Part shown: positions 1-6,908 of the stretch, in pieces
Layout of the letters: each line of letters begins with the position of its first letter
How positions within the stretch are numbered: position 1 is the first letter of the stretch
Source: Janthinobacterium lividum
Lineage (GTDB): Bacteria; Pseudomonadota; Gammaproteobacteria; Burkholderiales; Burkholderiaceae_D
Direction: 5' to 3'
DNA: 11,026 nt
Assembly (NCBI GenBank): GCA_945864765.1
Contig: CAMBDR010000070.1
Span: 1-11,026, forward strand
Made by a program: the position numbers and the translations under genes
Notes under the pieces: generated by a model
The model's input: only the letters and a program-made list of their open reading frames with translations
Database searches by the model: none
What the model was told of the DNA's origin: nothing

Positions 1-497
1 ATTGCAATCCAAAAGGTGGGATCAAGCCAAAACGTCCTGATTTGGCCATCCACCACCCCACGCGGAAAGTGCGTGATCAAGGCCAAGGTGTCTGACACTG
101 AACGCAATTGCAACGCAATATAGGGAACCAGACTCAGCAAGGCAACAAACGCCGCCAAAGCGGCCATGGCGGCACTTTTACCGTAGCGGGCTGACAATAA
201 ATCGGCAATCGAGGTAATCCGTTGCGCCTGACAAACCCGAACCAATTTTCGTAAAAACGGCTGGGCAAACAGAAACACGGCAATCGGGCCAACATACACG
301 GCGAAATAGCTGATGCCATTATCCGCCGCGCGCCCAATGCCGCCATAATAAGTCCAACTGGTGCAATACACGGTGAGCGACAGGGCATACATCAGCGGCC
401 CAGGCTGCCAGGCGGGATGATGCTCAACCCAAAGCGCTACCCGAAAAATGAGGTAGAAATAGAAGCTGATTGCAACGCCTATCACCCACATCGACAT
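1..497 (-). CDS. Sodium:solute symporter-type membrane domain, probably the N-terminus of a CbrA-like sensor histidine kinase (partial)
   Basis: About 165 N-terminal residues are present; the rest lies beyond base 1. Translating from ATG at 497 gives a hydrophobic helix at about residues 4-23, then the segment YALSLTVYCTSWTYYGGIGR (about 37-56), further helices at about 61-80 and 109-130, and the stretch QRITSIADLLSARYGKS (92-108). This pattern (CTSW-YYG, ITSIADLLSARYGKS, LVPYIALQL) is, from family knowledge, typical of the SSS-like sensory domain in CbrA-type sensor kinases, more than of plain PutP transporters. The kinase part is not in the window, so a stand-alone symporter cannot be excluded. 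The start is set by GAGGAG six bases upstream of the ATG; a second in-frame ATG lies two codons downstream. It follows the hydroxylase gene by 18 bp on the same strand, so the two are probably co-transcribed. Confidence 0.75.
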   Translation of the reverse strand, partial: MSMWVIGVAISFYFYLIFRVALWVEHHPAWQPGPLMYALSLTVYCTSWTYYGGIGRAADNGISYFAVYVGPIAVFLFAQPFLRKLVRVCQAQRITSIADLLSARYGKSAAMAALAAFVALLSLVPYIALQLRSVSDTLALITHFPRGVVDGQIRTFWLDPTFWIA

Positions 498-515
498 ATC
501 CGACTCCTCACCCGG

Positions 516-1379
516 CTATTTAGCCGGCGGATGTTGATCCGCCAGTTCAAGTTCAGGCCCCGTCCATTCCGGTGGCATCCATAAAAACCGCAGGTCACGA
601 TAATGCCAAATGTCGCGCCCCATGGCCACCCATTCATGAAAACTCAGACGTAAAGGATTGTGACTGACAATCTGATGCACAATGCCATATTCCGCTCTGG
701 CTTGCTCCAGCGCAAAAGTGCCGAATAATTTATCCCAAATGATTAAAATACCGCCGTAATTTCGATCAATATATTGACTGTTTTTGCCGTGATGGACCCG
801 GTGATGGGAAGGCGTGTTGAACACCTGTTCAAGCCACCCCAGTTTGCCGACCACTTCGGTATGGACAAAAAACTGGTACGCCAAACTGATGCCGACCATC
901 AAAATGACCCAATCCGGGCCAAAACCAAGCCAGGCCAGCGGCAACCAGAACAGCCACATGCCGGACAAGGGGTAGGTGAGGCTCTGGCGCAAAGCGGTGG
1001 ACAAATTCAAGCGTTCACTGGAATGGTGTACCACATGCGAACACCACATCCAGCGGATACGATGATGCGCACGATGAAAAAAATAATACAGGAAGTCTTG
1101 CAACAAAAACAAGATGATAATACTCCACCAACTGATTGGCATCGCCTTCAAACCATGCTGATACACCCAGGTATAGGCGGTTTTCACGAAAAACAAATTG
1201 AATGCCAGATCCGAGGCCTGATGCATCAAAGCCAGGCTGGCATTGGACAGGGTATCAATCAACTGATATTTCGCCACACCACGCCGCTGCCAATACCATG
1301 CTTCCCATCCGATACTCAACAAAAATAGCGGTGCCAAACCGAGCAAGAACCAATCCGGATCAAACGGCAAACTTTCCAT
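516..1379 (-). CDS. Fatty acid hydroxylase / sterol desaturase family membrane protein
   Basis: A 287-residue integral membrane di-iron enzyme of the sterol desaturase/fatty acid hydroxylase superfamily, which oxidises C-H bonds in lipid chains or related substrates at the cytoplasmic face of the membrane. The histidine clusters that bind the two irons are visible: HRAHH at about 102-106, HVVHH at 115-119, a lone His at about 173 (FVHTE), and HHRVHH at 192-197, followed by the family block NYGGILIIWDKLFGTF (207-222). Hydrophobic helices lie around 11-25, 82-100, 135-153 and 154-172. I chose ATG 1379 because GGGGGA sits six bases upstream; an in-frame ATG eight codons earlier (1403) lacks a comparable site. 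The gene is divergent from the radical SAM operon and just upstream of the symporter/sensor gene. The substrate cannot be read from sequence. A weak promoter candidate (TTGAGC and TATTTC, 17-bp spacer, at 1435-1407 on the minus strand) lies upstream. Confidence 0.9.
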   Translation of the reverse strand: MESLPFDPDWFLLGLAPLFLLSIGWEAWYWQRRGVAKYQLIDTLSNASLALMHQASDLAFNLFFVKTAYTWVYQHGLKAMPISWWSIIILFLLQDFLYYFFHRAHHRIRWMWCSHVVHHSSERLNLSTALRQSLTYPLSGMWLFWLPLAWLGFGPDWVILMVGISLAYQFFVHTEVVGKLGWLEQVFNTPSHHRVHHGKNSQYIDRNYGGILIIWDKLFGTFALEQARAEYGIVHQIVSHNPLRLSFHEWVAMGRDIWHYRDLRFLWMPPEWTGPELELADQHPPAK

Positions 1380-1544
1380 GCAAGCTCCCCCTTTTCCACG
1401 CAAGTTGAAATACTGTGCTACTCTTTAGCGCTCAATGCAATAGCAACCCATGATACGCTAGAAACCCGGCAAAAGAACGGCAATCACAGCGAATATCGAA
1501 ACTTGTCGTTTCTGCCCAATTCGAATCTTGCGCCGTATGTTGTC

Positions 1545-1574
1545 TTGATAAATTTTTCTCATTTTCGGTACAAT
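1545..1574 (+). promoter_or_regulatory. Predicted sigma70 promoter of the radical SAM operon
   Basis: TTGATA (1545-1550) and TACAAT (1569-1574) are separated by 18 bp; each matches the consensus at five of six positions. Transcription would start near 1581, about 28 bases before the leader ORF and 56 before the radical SAM start. A small inverted repeat (GAAAC 1498-1502, GTTTC 1508-1512) lies upstream and could be a regulator site. No other promoter candidate of this quality was seen between the divergent genes. Confidence 0.6.
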
Positions 1575-1608
1575 CTGCATACATTTTAACGAATGCCCAG
1601 GAGACGCG

Positions 1609-1644
1609 ATGAACACAACAGCGAAACGGCCGCTTCATGACTGA
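1609..1644 (+). CDS. Candidate 11-residue leader peptide overlapping the radical SAM start
   Basis: ATG 1609 has a strong ribosome binding site (AGGAG at 1599-1603, spacer 5). The ORF reads MNTTAKRPLHD and stops at TGA 1642-1644, eight bases inside the radical SAM coding region, whose ATG is at 1637. The radical SAM frame cannot start earlier: it has a stop at 1610-1612 and no start-like codon between that stop and 1637. The ATG at 1637 itself has no Shine-Dalgarno sequence. This arrangement suggests translational coupling by termination and reinitiation. There is no run of one amino acid that would point to classical attenuation. An alternative is a sequencing or natural frameshift that hides a longer N-terminus. 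Confidence 0.45.
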   Translation: MNTTAKRPLHD

Positions 1645-3112
1645 TCAACTTATTCGCAACACCAGCAGCTTGTGTTCCACCTGCAAGCGCAGCGTGGAAG
1701 CGAGTCTGTGGCGCAGCGGTGGCCGCATCGTCATGCGCAAACTTTGCTCCCAGCATGGCTCGGAACAAGTCGAAATTTCATCCAATGCCGCCTGGTATGA
1801 CGAAATGATGGCCCAAACCCCGTTGCTCACCGCGCCCGCCAACGCAAAAGCCGTGCAACAAGGCTGCCCGTTTGATTGTGGCCCCTGCGCCCAACATGAG
1901 CAACAGGTTTTGCTGCCGATTGTGCCGATCACCTCGGCGTGCAACCTTGATTGCCCGATTTGCTATACCCATAACCGCAATAGCGATGCTTACCATATGG
2001 ATGAAGCGCAATTGCGCGCCATCCTTGGCCACATTCGCCAGGCCGACCCGAATCAGCGCATGATCAACCTGACCGGTGGCGAACCAACCCAGCACCCGCA
2101 ATTTGAGCGTTTGATCGAATTATGTCATGAACAAGGCATCCACCGCATCACCATTTCCACCCATGGCTTGCGCTTTATCAAGGAAGAAGCCTTATTGGCG
2201 CGTTTGGCGCAATTACAGGCGCGCATTATTTTGTCGTTTGATTCGTTTGACACCGCAACCAACCAGGATATGCTGGGCGGCAATTTCCTGCAGGGCAAGA
2301 TGCGGGTGCTGGCTTTGTTGGAAAAATACCAGATCGATACCACGCTGCTACCCGTGTTGGCGCGCGGCAGCAACGACCATGAGGTGGCGGCGTTTGTCAA
2401 GCTGGCGCTGGAAAAAGATTTTATTCGCAGTGTGGAACTGCACACCATGACTTTTACCGGCCAGGGCGGCTCGCGCTTTGACCGCCGCGCGCGCTATGGC
2501 ACTTATGATGTGTTGGCCGATCTGGAAGCGCAGAGCAAGGGCTTGTTACGCATCAGTGACTTCATCCCCTCGCCTTCGGCTCACCCGATGTGTTATTTGA
2601 TTACCTATTTACTCAGGTTGGATGATGGCCGCTGGCTACCCTTTCCGCGCTTCATGCAACGTGCCGATTTGCGTGGCTTGATGCAAGGCAGCCTGTATCT
2701 GGAACCCACGCCTGAAGTTGAGCAAGGTTTGCAGGATGTGATTACGCGTTTATGGAGTGGTGAATTTGTCTGTGATGAGTGTGAGCTGGTGCTGGCCAGC
2801 CTGAAAAACCTGCTTCAACGCATGTTCGCGCATGGCCTCACGCACGAGCAACGCATGCGCGTGGGCGAGCAAAGTTCGAAAGCGGTGTATGTGCATTCGC
2901 ATATGGATGAAGAGACTTTTGATACCGACCGCATTCGGCAATGTTGTGTTGGCATTCGCGAGCCGGATGGCAGTAATATACCGTCCTGCGCTTACAATAT
3001 TTTGTATCGTAATCGTGATCAGCGCTTTAAAATCGTGCCCGATGCGCCGCTGGCGACGCTGGGTAGTGGTAAGCATCCCGCTTCAACTTTCATGATGAAG
3101 GTTTTGCCATGA
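1637..3112 (+). CDS. Radical SAM protein, MJ0619/Tes (tetraether lipid synthase)-like, multi-cluster
   Basis: A 491-residue radical SAM enzyme. The SAM-binding [4Fe-4S] motif is CNLDCPIC at 102-109 (C102, C106, C109; CX3CX2C), followed by GGEP at 147-150. Extra cysteines fit further metal sites: C13/C16 and C37 near the N-terminus (rubredoxin-like), CPFDCGPC at 77-84, HPMC ending at C319, CDEC at 379-382, C436/C437 and C451. From family knowledge, an N-terminal Cys pair, a CPxxCGxC block just before the radical SAM motif and an HPxC block after it characterise the MJ0619 pterin methyltransferase and the Tes/bacterial membrane-spanning-lipid synthase group, which are of similar length. Those enzymes form C-C bonds at unactivated carbons, in Tes between lipid chains. 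The substrate here is unknown. Start 1637 is the only one that keeps the C13/C16 cluster; the next Met is residue 33. It is the first full gene of the operon and overlaps the aminotransferase by ATGA. Confidence 0.85.
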   Translation: MTDQLIRNTSSLCSTCKRSVEASLWRSGGRIVMRKLCSQHGSEQVEISSNAAWYDEMMAQTPLLTAPANAKAVQQGCPFDCGPCAQHEQQVLLPIVPITSACNLDCPICYTHNRNSDAYHMDEAQLRAILGHIRQADPNQRMINLTGGEPTQHPQFERLIELCHEQGIHRITISTHGLRFIKEEALLARLAQLQARIILSFDSFDTATNQDMLGGNFLQGKMRVLALLEKYQIDTTLLPVLARGSNDHEVAAFVKLALEKDFIRSVELHTMTFTGQGGSRFDRRARYGTYDVLADLEAQSKGLLRISDFIPSPSAHPMCYLITYLLRLDDGRWLPFPRFMQRADLRGLMQGSLYLEPTPEVEQGLQDVITRLWSGEFVCDECELVLASLKNLLQRMFAHGLTHEQRMRVGEQSSKAVYVHSHMDEETFDTDRIRQCCVGIREPDGSNIPSCAYNILYRNRDQRFKIVPDAPLATLGSGKHPASTFMMKVLP

Positions 3113-4305
3113 ATTCACCCGACACCCGGTTTGCCCTGGCTTCCCGCCTGGCGCATATCGAACCCTTTCATGTGATGGAAATCGGCAAGATGGCAGCCGA
3201 ACTGCAACAACAGGGGCGCGATATTATTTTCATGAATATCGGCGAACCTGATTTCACCGCCGCGCCTGCGGTGGTGCAAGCGGCCAGCAGCATTATGGCG
3301 CAAGGGCAGATGCAATACACGGCGGCAACCGGCATTGCGCCTTTGCGCGCGGCCATTTCGGATCACTATCGGCAAATATATGGTTTGGAGATTGCGCCGG
3401 AGCGGATTGTGGTGACGGCGGGAGCCTCGGCGGCCTTGTTGCTCATTTGCGCGGCGCTGGTTGAACCGGGAACCGAAGTATTGATGGCTGACCCATGCTA
3501 CCCCTGCAACCGCCATTTTGTCGCCGCCTTCGAGGGCCGCGCCACCATGGTTGCGAGTGGGCCGACTGAGCGATTCCAATTGAGCGACGCCATGGTGCGC
3601 ACGCATTGGGGCGAGGCCACCGCAGGCGTGTTGCTGGCGTCACCATCCAACCCGACCGGTACTTCGATTCTGCCTGCCGAACTGGGCCAGATTGTGCAAA
3701 CGGTGCGGGACAAAGGCGGGTTTACCATCGTCGATGAAATCTACCAGGGCCTCAGTTACGACGCGCCGCCGTTTTCTGCCTTGTCGCTGGGGGACGATGT
3801 GATCGTCATCAACAGCTTTTCCAAGTATTTCAGCATGACGGGCTGGCGCCTGGGCTGGTTGGTGCTGCCGCCTTGCCTGATCGGCGAAGTTGAAAAGTTG
3901 GCGCAAAACTTTTTCATCTGCCCTTCTGCCATTGCCCAATATGCGGCCCTGGCCTGCTTTACGCCCGAATCGCTGGCCATTTTTGAGCAGCGCAAAGCCG
4001 AATTCAAACGCCGCCGCGATTATTTTGTGCCCGCCCTGCGGGAGCTGGGTTTTTCGGTGCCCGTCATGCCCGATGGCGCATTTTATGTGTATGCCGATTG
4101 CAGCGCGCTGCTGTATCCGGGCGTAGCAGACGCCGATCAACTGGCCAAGGCGATTTTGTATGAAGCCGGGGTGGCGGTGGTGCCGGGGCTGGATTTTGGG
4201 CCGCATACCGAGAAGCATTACATTCGCATGTCTTACGCTACCTCGCTGGAAAACTTGCAGCAGGCGGTGGCACGGATGCGTACTTTTTTTGCCAGCAAGT
4301 TATGA
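3109..4305 (+). CDS. Class I/II PLP-dependent aminotransferase
   Basis: A 398-residue fold-type-I aminotransferase of the aspartate/aromatic aminotransferase type, normal length for the family and without a signal peptide, so cytoplasmic. Visible landmarks are NIGEPDF (43-49), the cofactor residues N181 (SPSNPTGT), D209 and Y212 (VDEIYQG), the PLP-binding lysine K239 in SFSKYFSMTGWRLGW, R247, and the substrate carboxylate-binding arginine R373 (YIRMSYA). It would transfer an amino group between an amino acid and a 2-oxo acid; the specificity cannot be read. Its ATG overlaps the radical SAM stop (ATGA, 3109-3112), so translation is probably coupled. Presence inside this operon suggests it makes or consumes an amino compound used by the neighbouring enzymes, but that is inference. 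Confidence 0.93.
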   Translation: MNSPDTRFALASRLAHIEPFHVMEIGKMAAELQQQGRDIIFMNIGEPDFTAAPAVVQAASSIMAQGQMQYTAATGIAPLRAAISDHYRQIYGLEIAPERIVVTAGASAALLLICAALVEPGTEVLMADPCYPCNRHFVAAFEGRATMVASGPTERFQLSDAMVRTHWGEATAGVLLASPSNPTGTSILPAELGQIVQTVRDKGGFTIVDEIYQGLSYDAPPFSALSLGDDVIVINSFSKYFSMTGWRLGWLVLPPCLIGEVEKLAQNFFICPSAIAQYAALACFTPESLAIFEQRKAEFKRRRDYFVPALRELGFSVPVMPDGAFYVYADCSALLYPGVADADQLAKAILYEAGVAVVPGLDFGPHTEKHYIRMSYATSLENLQQAVARMRTFFASKL

Positions 4306-4466
4306 ACACCGACCAAGCCGCCATTTTGCAAGCGCTGGATCTGCCGCCTGCGGCGCAGGCACTGTTTCTGGCGCATATTGAGACGTTTTGCCAGCAACAC
4401 GGCGGCGCAACGCGCTATGCGGATTTACTCGCGCTGGTTGAAGCATATCAACCAGCCAAGGCATAA
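4302..4466 (+). CDS. Small protein of unknown function (54 residues) in the radical SAM operon
   Basis: The ORF starts at ATG 4302, overlapping the aminotransferase stop as ATGA, and ends at TAA 4464-4466, four bases before the next start. It encodes 54 residues, starting MNTDQAAILQALDLPPAAQA and ending AYQPAKA. It looks fully alpha-helical, with two amphipathic stretches (about 4-32 and 38-49) split by a Gly-rich turn (HGGATRY), no membrane segment and a single Cys (residue 30). I do not recognise the family. The tight packing on both sides, with a stop-start overlap upstream, argues that it is a real translated gene; it may be a subunit or stability partner of a neighbouring enzyme. Confidence 0.7.
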   Translation: MNTDQAAILQALDLPPAAQALFLAHIETFCQQHGGATRYADLLALVEAYQPAKA

Positions 4467-4470
4467 CACC

Positions 4471-5145
4471 ATGCGCTATAACGGCTTACAACTGGTGATA
4501 CGGCTGGCCGTGGACAAGCTGGGCCAGCCCGAATTACAGCGCTGGCAAGACGCGCTGATTTTGGGCGCGCTGCGCGAAGATGTGCTCTACCTTGCGCCGC
4601 GCCATAAAATTTGGGAACACTGGTCCTTCAGCCACTTTTCCGGGCGCTATTTGCCGGGTGGTTTTATCCCGTTTTTTACGCCCAGTGCTGCGGACAAGGC
4701 GCAACGCTATTTTGATGCCGCGCTGCGCCACTGGCAAGAGCAGCAAGCGGCCAAAGCCTTTGTGGCATTGGGCAAAGCCTCGCATCTGTTGATCGACATG
4801 GCGTGCCCGGTGCATGTGCATCGGGTGCCGCACTGGAGCGATGGGTATGAATGGTATATTGAAGCGCATTATGAGCGGCTGCTCAAACAAGGCTTTGCGG
4901 CAGCCATCCCCACGCACTATGCCACACCCAGGGCCACGGTAGCGGGTTTGGCCACCTTCACGCGCCAGTTTGCGCCCGACCGCACGCACCACCACTGGGG
5001 GCGCTGGCTGAAAAACCGGGGCTGGCGGCAAACGCACAGCCAAGCCGAGATAGCGCAGCAGGTAGAGCAAATTATTCCGGTGGCGGCGGGGCATTTGGCG
5101 GCATTGTATCTGCAATTTTTGCAAGCGGCGAAGGTGGAGCCATGA
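4471..5145 (+). CDS. Zinc-dependent phospholipase C-like protein
   Basis: A 224-residue protein resembling the zinc-dependent phospholipase C / S1-P1 nuclease fold. Likely metal ligands can be seen in order: E36-D37 in GALREDVLY, H50 and H55 in HWSFSH, then H105, D109 and H115 in the family-type pattern SHLLIDMACPVHVH, and further H121, E127 and E131 in a helix. Known members cleave phosphodiester head groups and are usually secreted; this one has no signal peptide, so it probably acts inside the cell or at the inner membrane face. ATG 4471 is chosen because it is four bases after the preceding stop and starts directly with the folded region; its ribosome site is weak (AAGG, 10 bases away), so it relies on coupling. 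The ATGA overlap with the next gene ties it to a membrane partner. Catalytic activity is not certain. Confidence 0.65.
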   Translation: MRYNGLQLVIRLAVDKLGQPELQRWQDALILGALREDVLYLAPRHKIWEHWSFSHFSGRYLPGGFIPFFTPSAADKAQRYFDAALRHWQEQQAAKAFVALGKASHLLIDMACPVHVHRVPHWSDGYEWYIEAHYERLLKQGFAAAIPTHYATPRATVAGLATFTRQFAPDRTHHHWGRWLKNRGWRQTHSQAEIAQQVEQIIPVAAGHLAALYLQFLQAAKVEP

Positions 5146-6152
5146 AACTGAGCGCAACGCAAATTTTCATCCGCATCGTCCTGCCTGCCGTGATTTTTGC
5201 GCTCACCATTTTCATGTGCTGGCATTTTTTTGATAGCTTTAGCGGCGGCAGTTTGCGCCAGGTGTTGGCGCATATTGCCACGCTCTCCGGCGGCACCTGG
5301 TTGCTGCTGGCTGTGCTGACCTGCGTGTTTTATTTGCTCGATTGGGTGCGCTATGGCAGCGTGTTGCGGGTTTTGGGTTTTAAGCTGACGCCGCAAAATG
5401 GCTTGCGCCTGACCAGTGTCAGTTATTTTGTCACCAACCTGACGCCCACCGCCGAATTACACGCGCCCGCCATGGTGTACATGCTGGGGCAGATGGGCGT
5501 ACCCGCACCGCAGGCGCTGGCGGCCACGCTGACCAAAAGCATTTACATGACGTTGTGGATTTGTCTGGTTTCTTACCTGACGCTGTTTTTTGATCGTAGC
5601 ATTGCGCTGCCTGCGGCCTTGCAGCACAGCTTGCCGTATTTGGCCTTGCCCTTGCTGGGGATTAGCTTGCTGCTGGCGTGGATTGCCTTCTTCCCCAAGC
5701 CCTTGGTGAATTGGAGCCAGCCGCATTTGGCGCGCTTGAAACCGACTTCCTTGCGCCACAAGGTGCTGGCAGGTTTGGTGCATAGTGCCAGCTCGATTGC
5801 GCAAATTGGGCGCTCGGGCAAAATCGAGCATGCGCTGTGCCATGTTGCGTCGCTGGTGTTTTTGCTGGTGTATGTGTTGATAGGCTGGATACTGGCCGAG
5901 CAGCTTGGCTTTACGCTCTCGTTTTGGCACGCGCTGACGATATTTTCTACCAGCTTGATGATTGCGTATCTGGCCCCGGTGCCGGGGGCGATTGGGGTGA
6001 CGGAGATTGCGACCAGTTATATGCTGGACCCGCACTTGACGGCTGCGGGGATGGCGGTGAGTTTGAGTTTGCGGGTTTTGTGTTGGTATGGAATATCATT
6101 GCCGGGGGCGGTGGTGTTGGTGCGGAGTTTGCGTAACAAAGCAGCAAGATAG
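5142..6152 (+). CDS. Lysylphosphatidylglycerol synthase TM-region / flippase-like membrane protein
   Basis: A 336-residue polytopic membrane protein resembling the UPF0104 / LPG-synthase transmembrane family, the flippase part of MprF without its aminoacyltransferase domain. Hydrophobic segments lie near 10-30, 51-68, 133-150, 163-185, 233-252, 264-281 and 305-327. Family-like blocks are SYFVTNLTPTAE (94-105, where relatives usually have a Pro/Gly-Glu motif) and PVPGAIGVTE (279-288, relatives P-PGGxGxxE). Members are thought to move or shield modified lipids or lipid-linked compounds across the inner membrane. ATG 5142 overlaps the previous stop (ATGA) and has GGAG just upstream. It is the last gene of the operon; downstream DNA changes in character and holds no further plus-strand gene. 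It could export the product made by the preceding enzymes. Confidence 0.8.
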   Translation: MKLSATQIFIRIVLPAVIFALTIFMCWHFFDSFSGGSLRQVLAHIATLSGGTWLLLAVLTCVFYLLDWVRYGSVLRVLGFKLTPQNGLRLTSVSYFVTNLTPTAELHAPAMVYMLGQMGVPAPQALAATLTKSIYMTLWICLVSYLTLFFDRSIALPAALQHSLPYLALPLLGISLLLAWIAFFPKPLVNWSQPHLARLKPTSLRHKVLAGLVHSASSIAQIGRSGKIEHALCHVASLVFLLVYVLIGWILAEQLGFTLSFWHALTIFSTSLMIAYLAPVPGAIGVTEIATSYMLDPHLTAAGMAVSLSLRVLCWYGISLPGAVVLVRSLRNKAAR

Positions 6153-6304
6153 CTGATCATGCAAACTCCCCCCACTGCTTGTCATGGCGATACAGGTAAT
6201 CTGCCCAAGCCACTTACACTCACGCAGTGTTCCTCACTTGGCCAAACAATGCTTACCCACACATCCATCCGCCTGCAATGCCTGCACTGTGTTACGGGGC
6301 CATT

Positions 6305-6377
6305 ACTCACTCTTTGGCCTATGCAGTGAGTTCGAATAATCCTTGCCTTTTGCACTATAAAGAGTCGCAAGGCAAGG
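6305..6377. repeat. Two tandem hairpins downstream of the radical SAM operon
   Basis: ACTCACT (6305-6311) pairs with AGTGAGT (6325-6331), and CCTTGCCTT (6341-6349) pairs perfectly with AAGGCAAGG (6369-6377). Neither is followed by a T-tract, so they are not classic intrinsic terminators. They sit in the 264-bp gap between the end of the operon and the 163-residue ORF. They may be an intergenic repeat element, a processed RNA structure or part of a decayed element. Nothing else is recognised in 6153-6416; the overlapping short ORFs there look unlike real proteins. Confidence 0.4.
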
Positions 6378-6416
6378 TTCGCCACTACTTTCGCCGAACA
6401 GCGCGCCGGCCTACCA

Positions 6417-6908
6417 TCAGCGAAACCGGACAGGAATCCATTCTGAGAATGCAGCCCCATTTTTAACCATGTGGATAGTAATCATCGCCCAATTAGCTTT
6501 CGGACCGCCAGCAACCAACAAGTGGAAGAAATTACGAGGTTCAAGTACCGCAAGCGAACTCTCGATTAGTGGGGGACTATGAAGACCTGACCAAACCACT
6601 AACTCATTGGCTTCACCCGCGAGCGGAGTGATCGCATTAATCACTGTTCCATTCCCTCCGTCGTAAAATGGCCCAACCCTTGTAATGGCCCACCCCTCAG
6701 CAGTCTCATCTTCGTCCAGTGTCAGCGTTAACTCAACTGGCGAGCTATCTAATGATAAAAATAGTGGGGGACTCGATGCGGGAACTTGCAATATACCGCC
6801 AACTTCATAATTATTGATGGATACACGGTTTGCTTGGCCGCTATTATTGGTAATCACCCGATTAATTCCGAGTGTCATTACAACATTCACAATATCTGAC
6901 GTACTCAT
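6417..6908 (-). CDS. Hypothetical acidic protein, 163 residues, not recognised
   Basis: The start is well supported: AGGAG lies six bases before ATG 6908. The protein begins MSTSDIVNVVMTLGINRVIT and ends EWIPVRFR. It has only two lysines, many Asp/Glu, no signal peptide and no membrane segment; alternating hydrophobic residues and many Gly, Asn and Pro suggest a beta-rich domain. I recognise no family. Hand counts show 21 G/C in bases 6841-6900 against 40 in 2461-2520, so the gene is clearly AT-richer than the operon beside it, which fits transfer. It stands alone on the minus strand, facing the operon end. A small structural, binding or phage-derived protein is possible, but nothing in the sequence decides this. 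Confidence 0.65.
   Translation of the reverse strand: MSTSDIVNVVMTLGINRVITNNSGQANRVSINNYEVGGILQVPASSPPLFLSLDSSPVELTLTLDEDETAEGWAITRVGPFYDGGNGTVINAITPLAGEANELVVWSGLHSPPLIESSLAVLEPRNFFHLLVAGGPKANWAMITIHMVKNGAAFSEWIPVRFR

Noticed and set aside
774..1328. Plus-strand ORF of 184 codons
   Set aside because: It is antisense to the hydroxylase gene, whose histidine clusters prove the minus-strand frame.
1432..1638. Minus-strand ORF of 68 codons in the divergent intergenic region
   Set aside because: It covers the predicted promoter and leader of the radical SAM operon and has no protein-like composition.
3115..4218. Several ORFs of 60-190 codons antisense to the aminotransferase
   Set aside because: They are typical shadows of a GC-rich coding region; the aminotransferase frame has all cofactor residues.
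6182..6466. Overlapping ORFs on both strands between the operon and the 163-residue gene
   Set aside because: They overlap each other and the 3' end of the better supported 6417-6908 gene, lack convincing ribosome sites and resemble no family I can name. The minus-strand one might be part of a repeat element, but I cannot support it as a gene.
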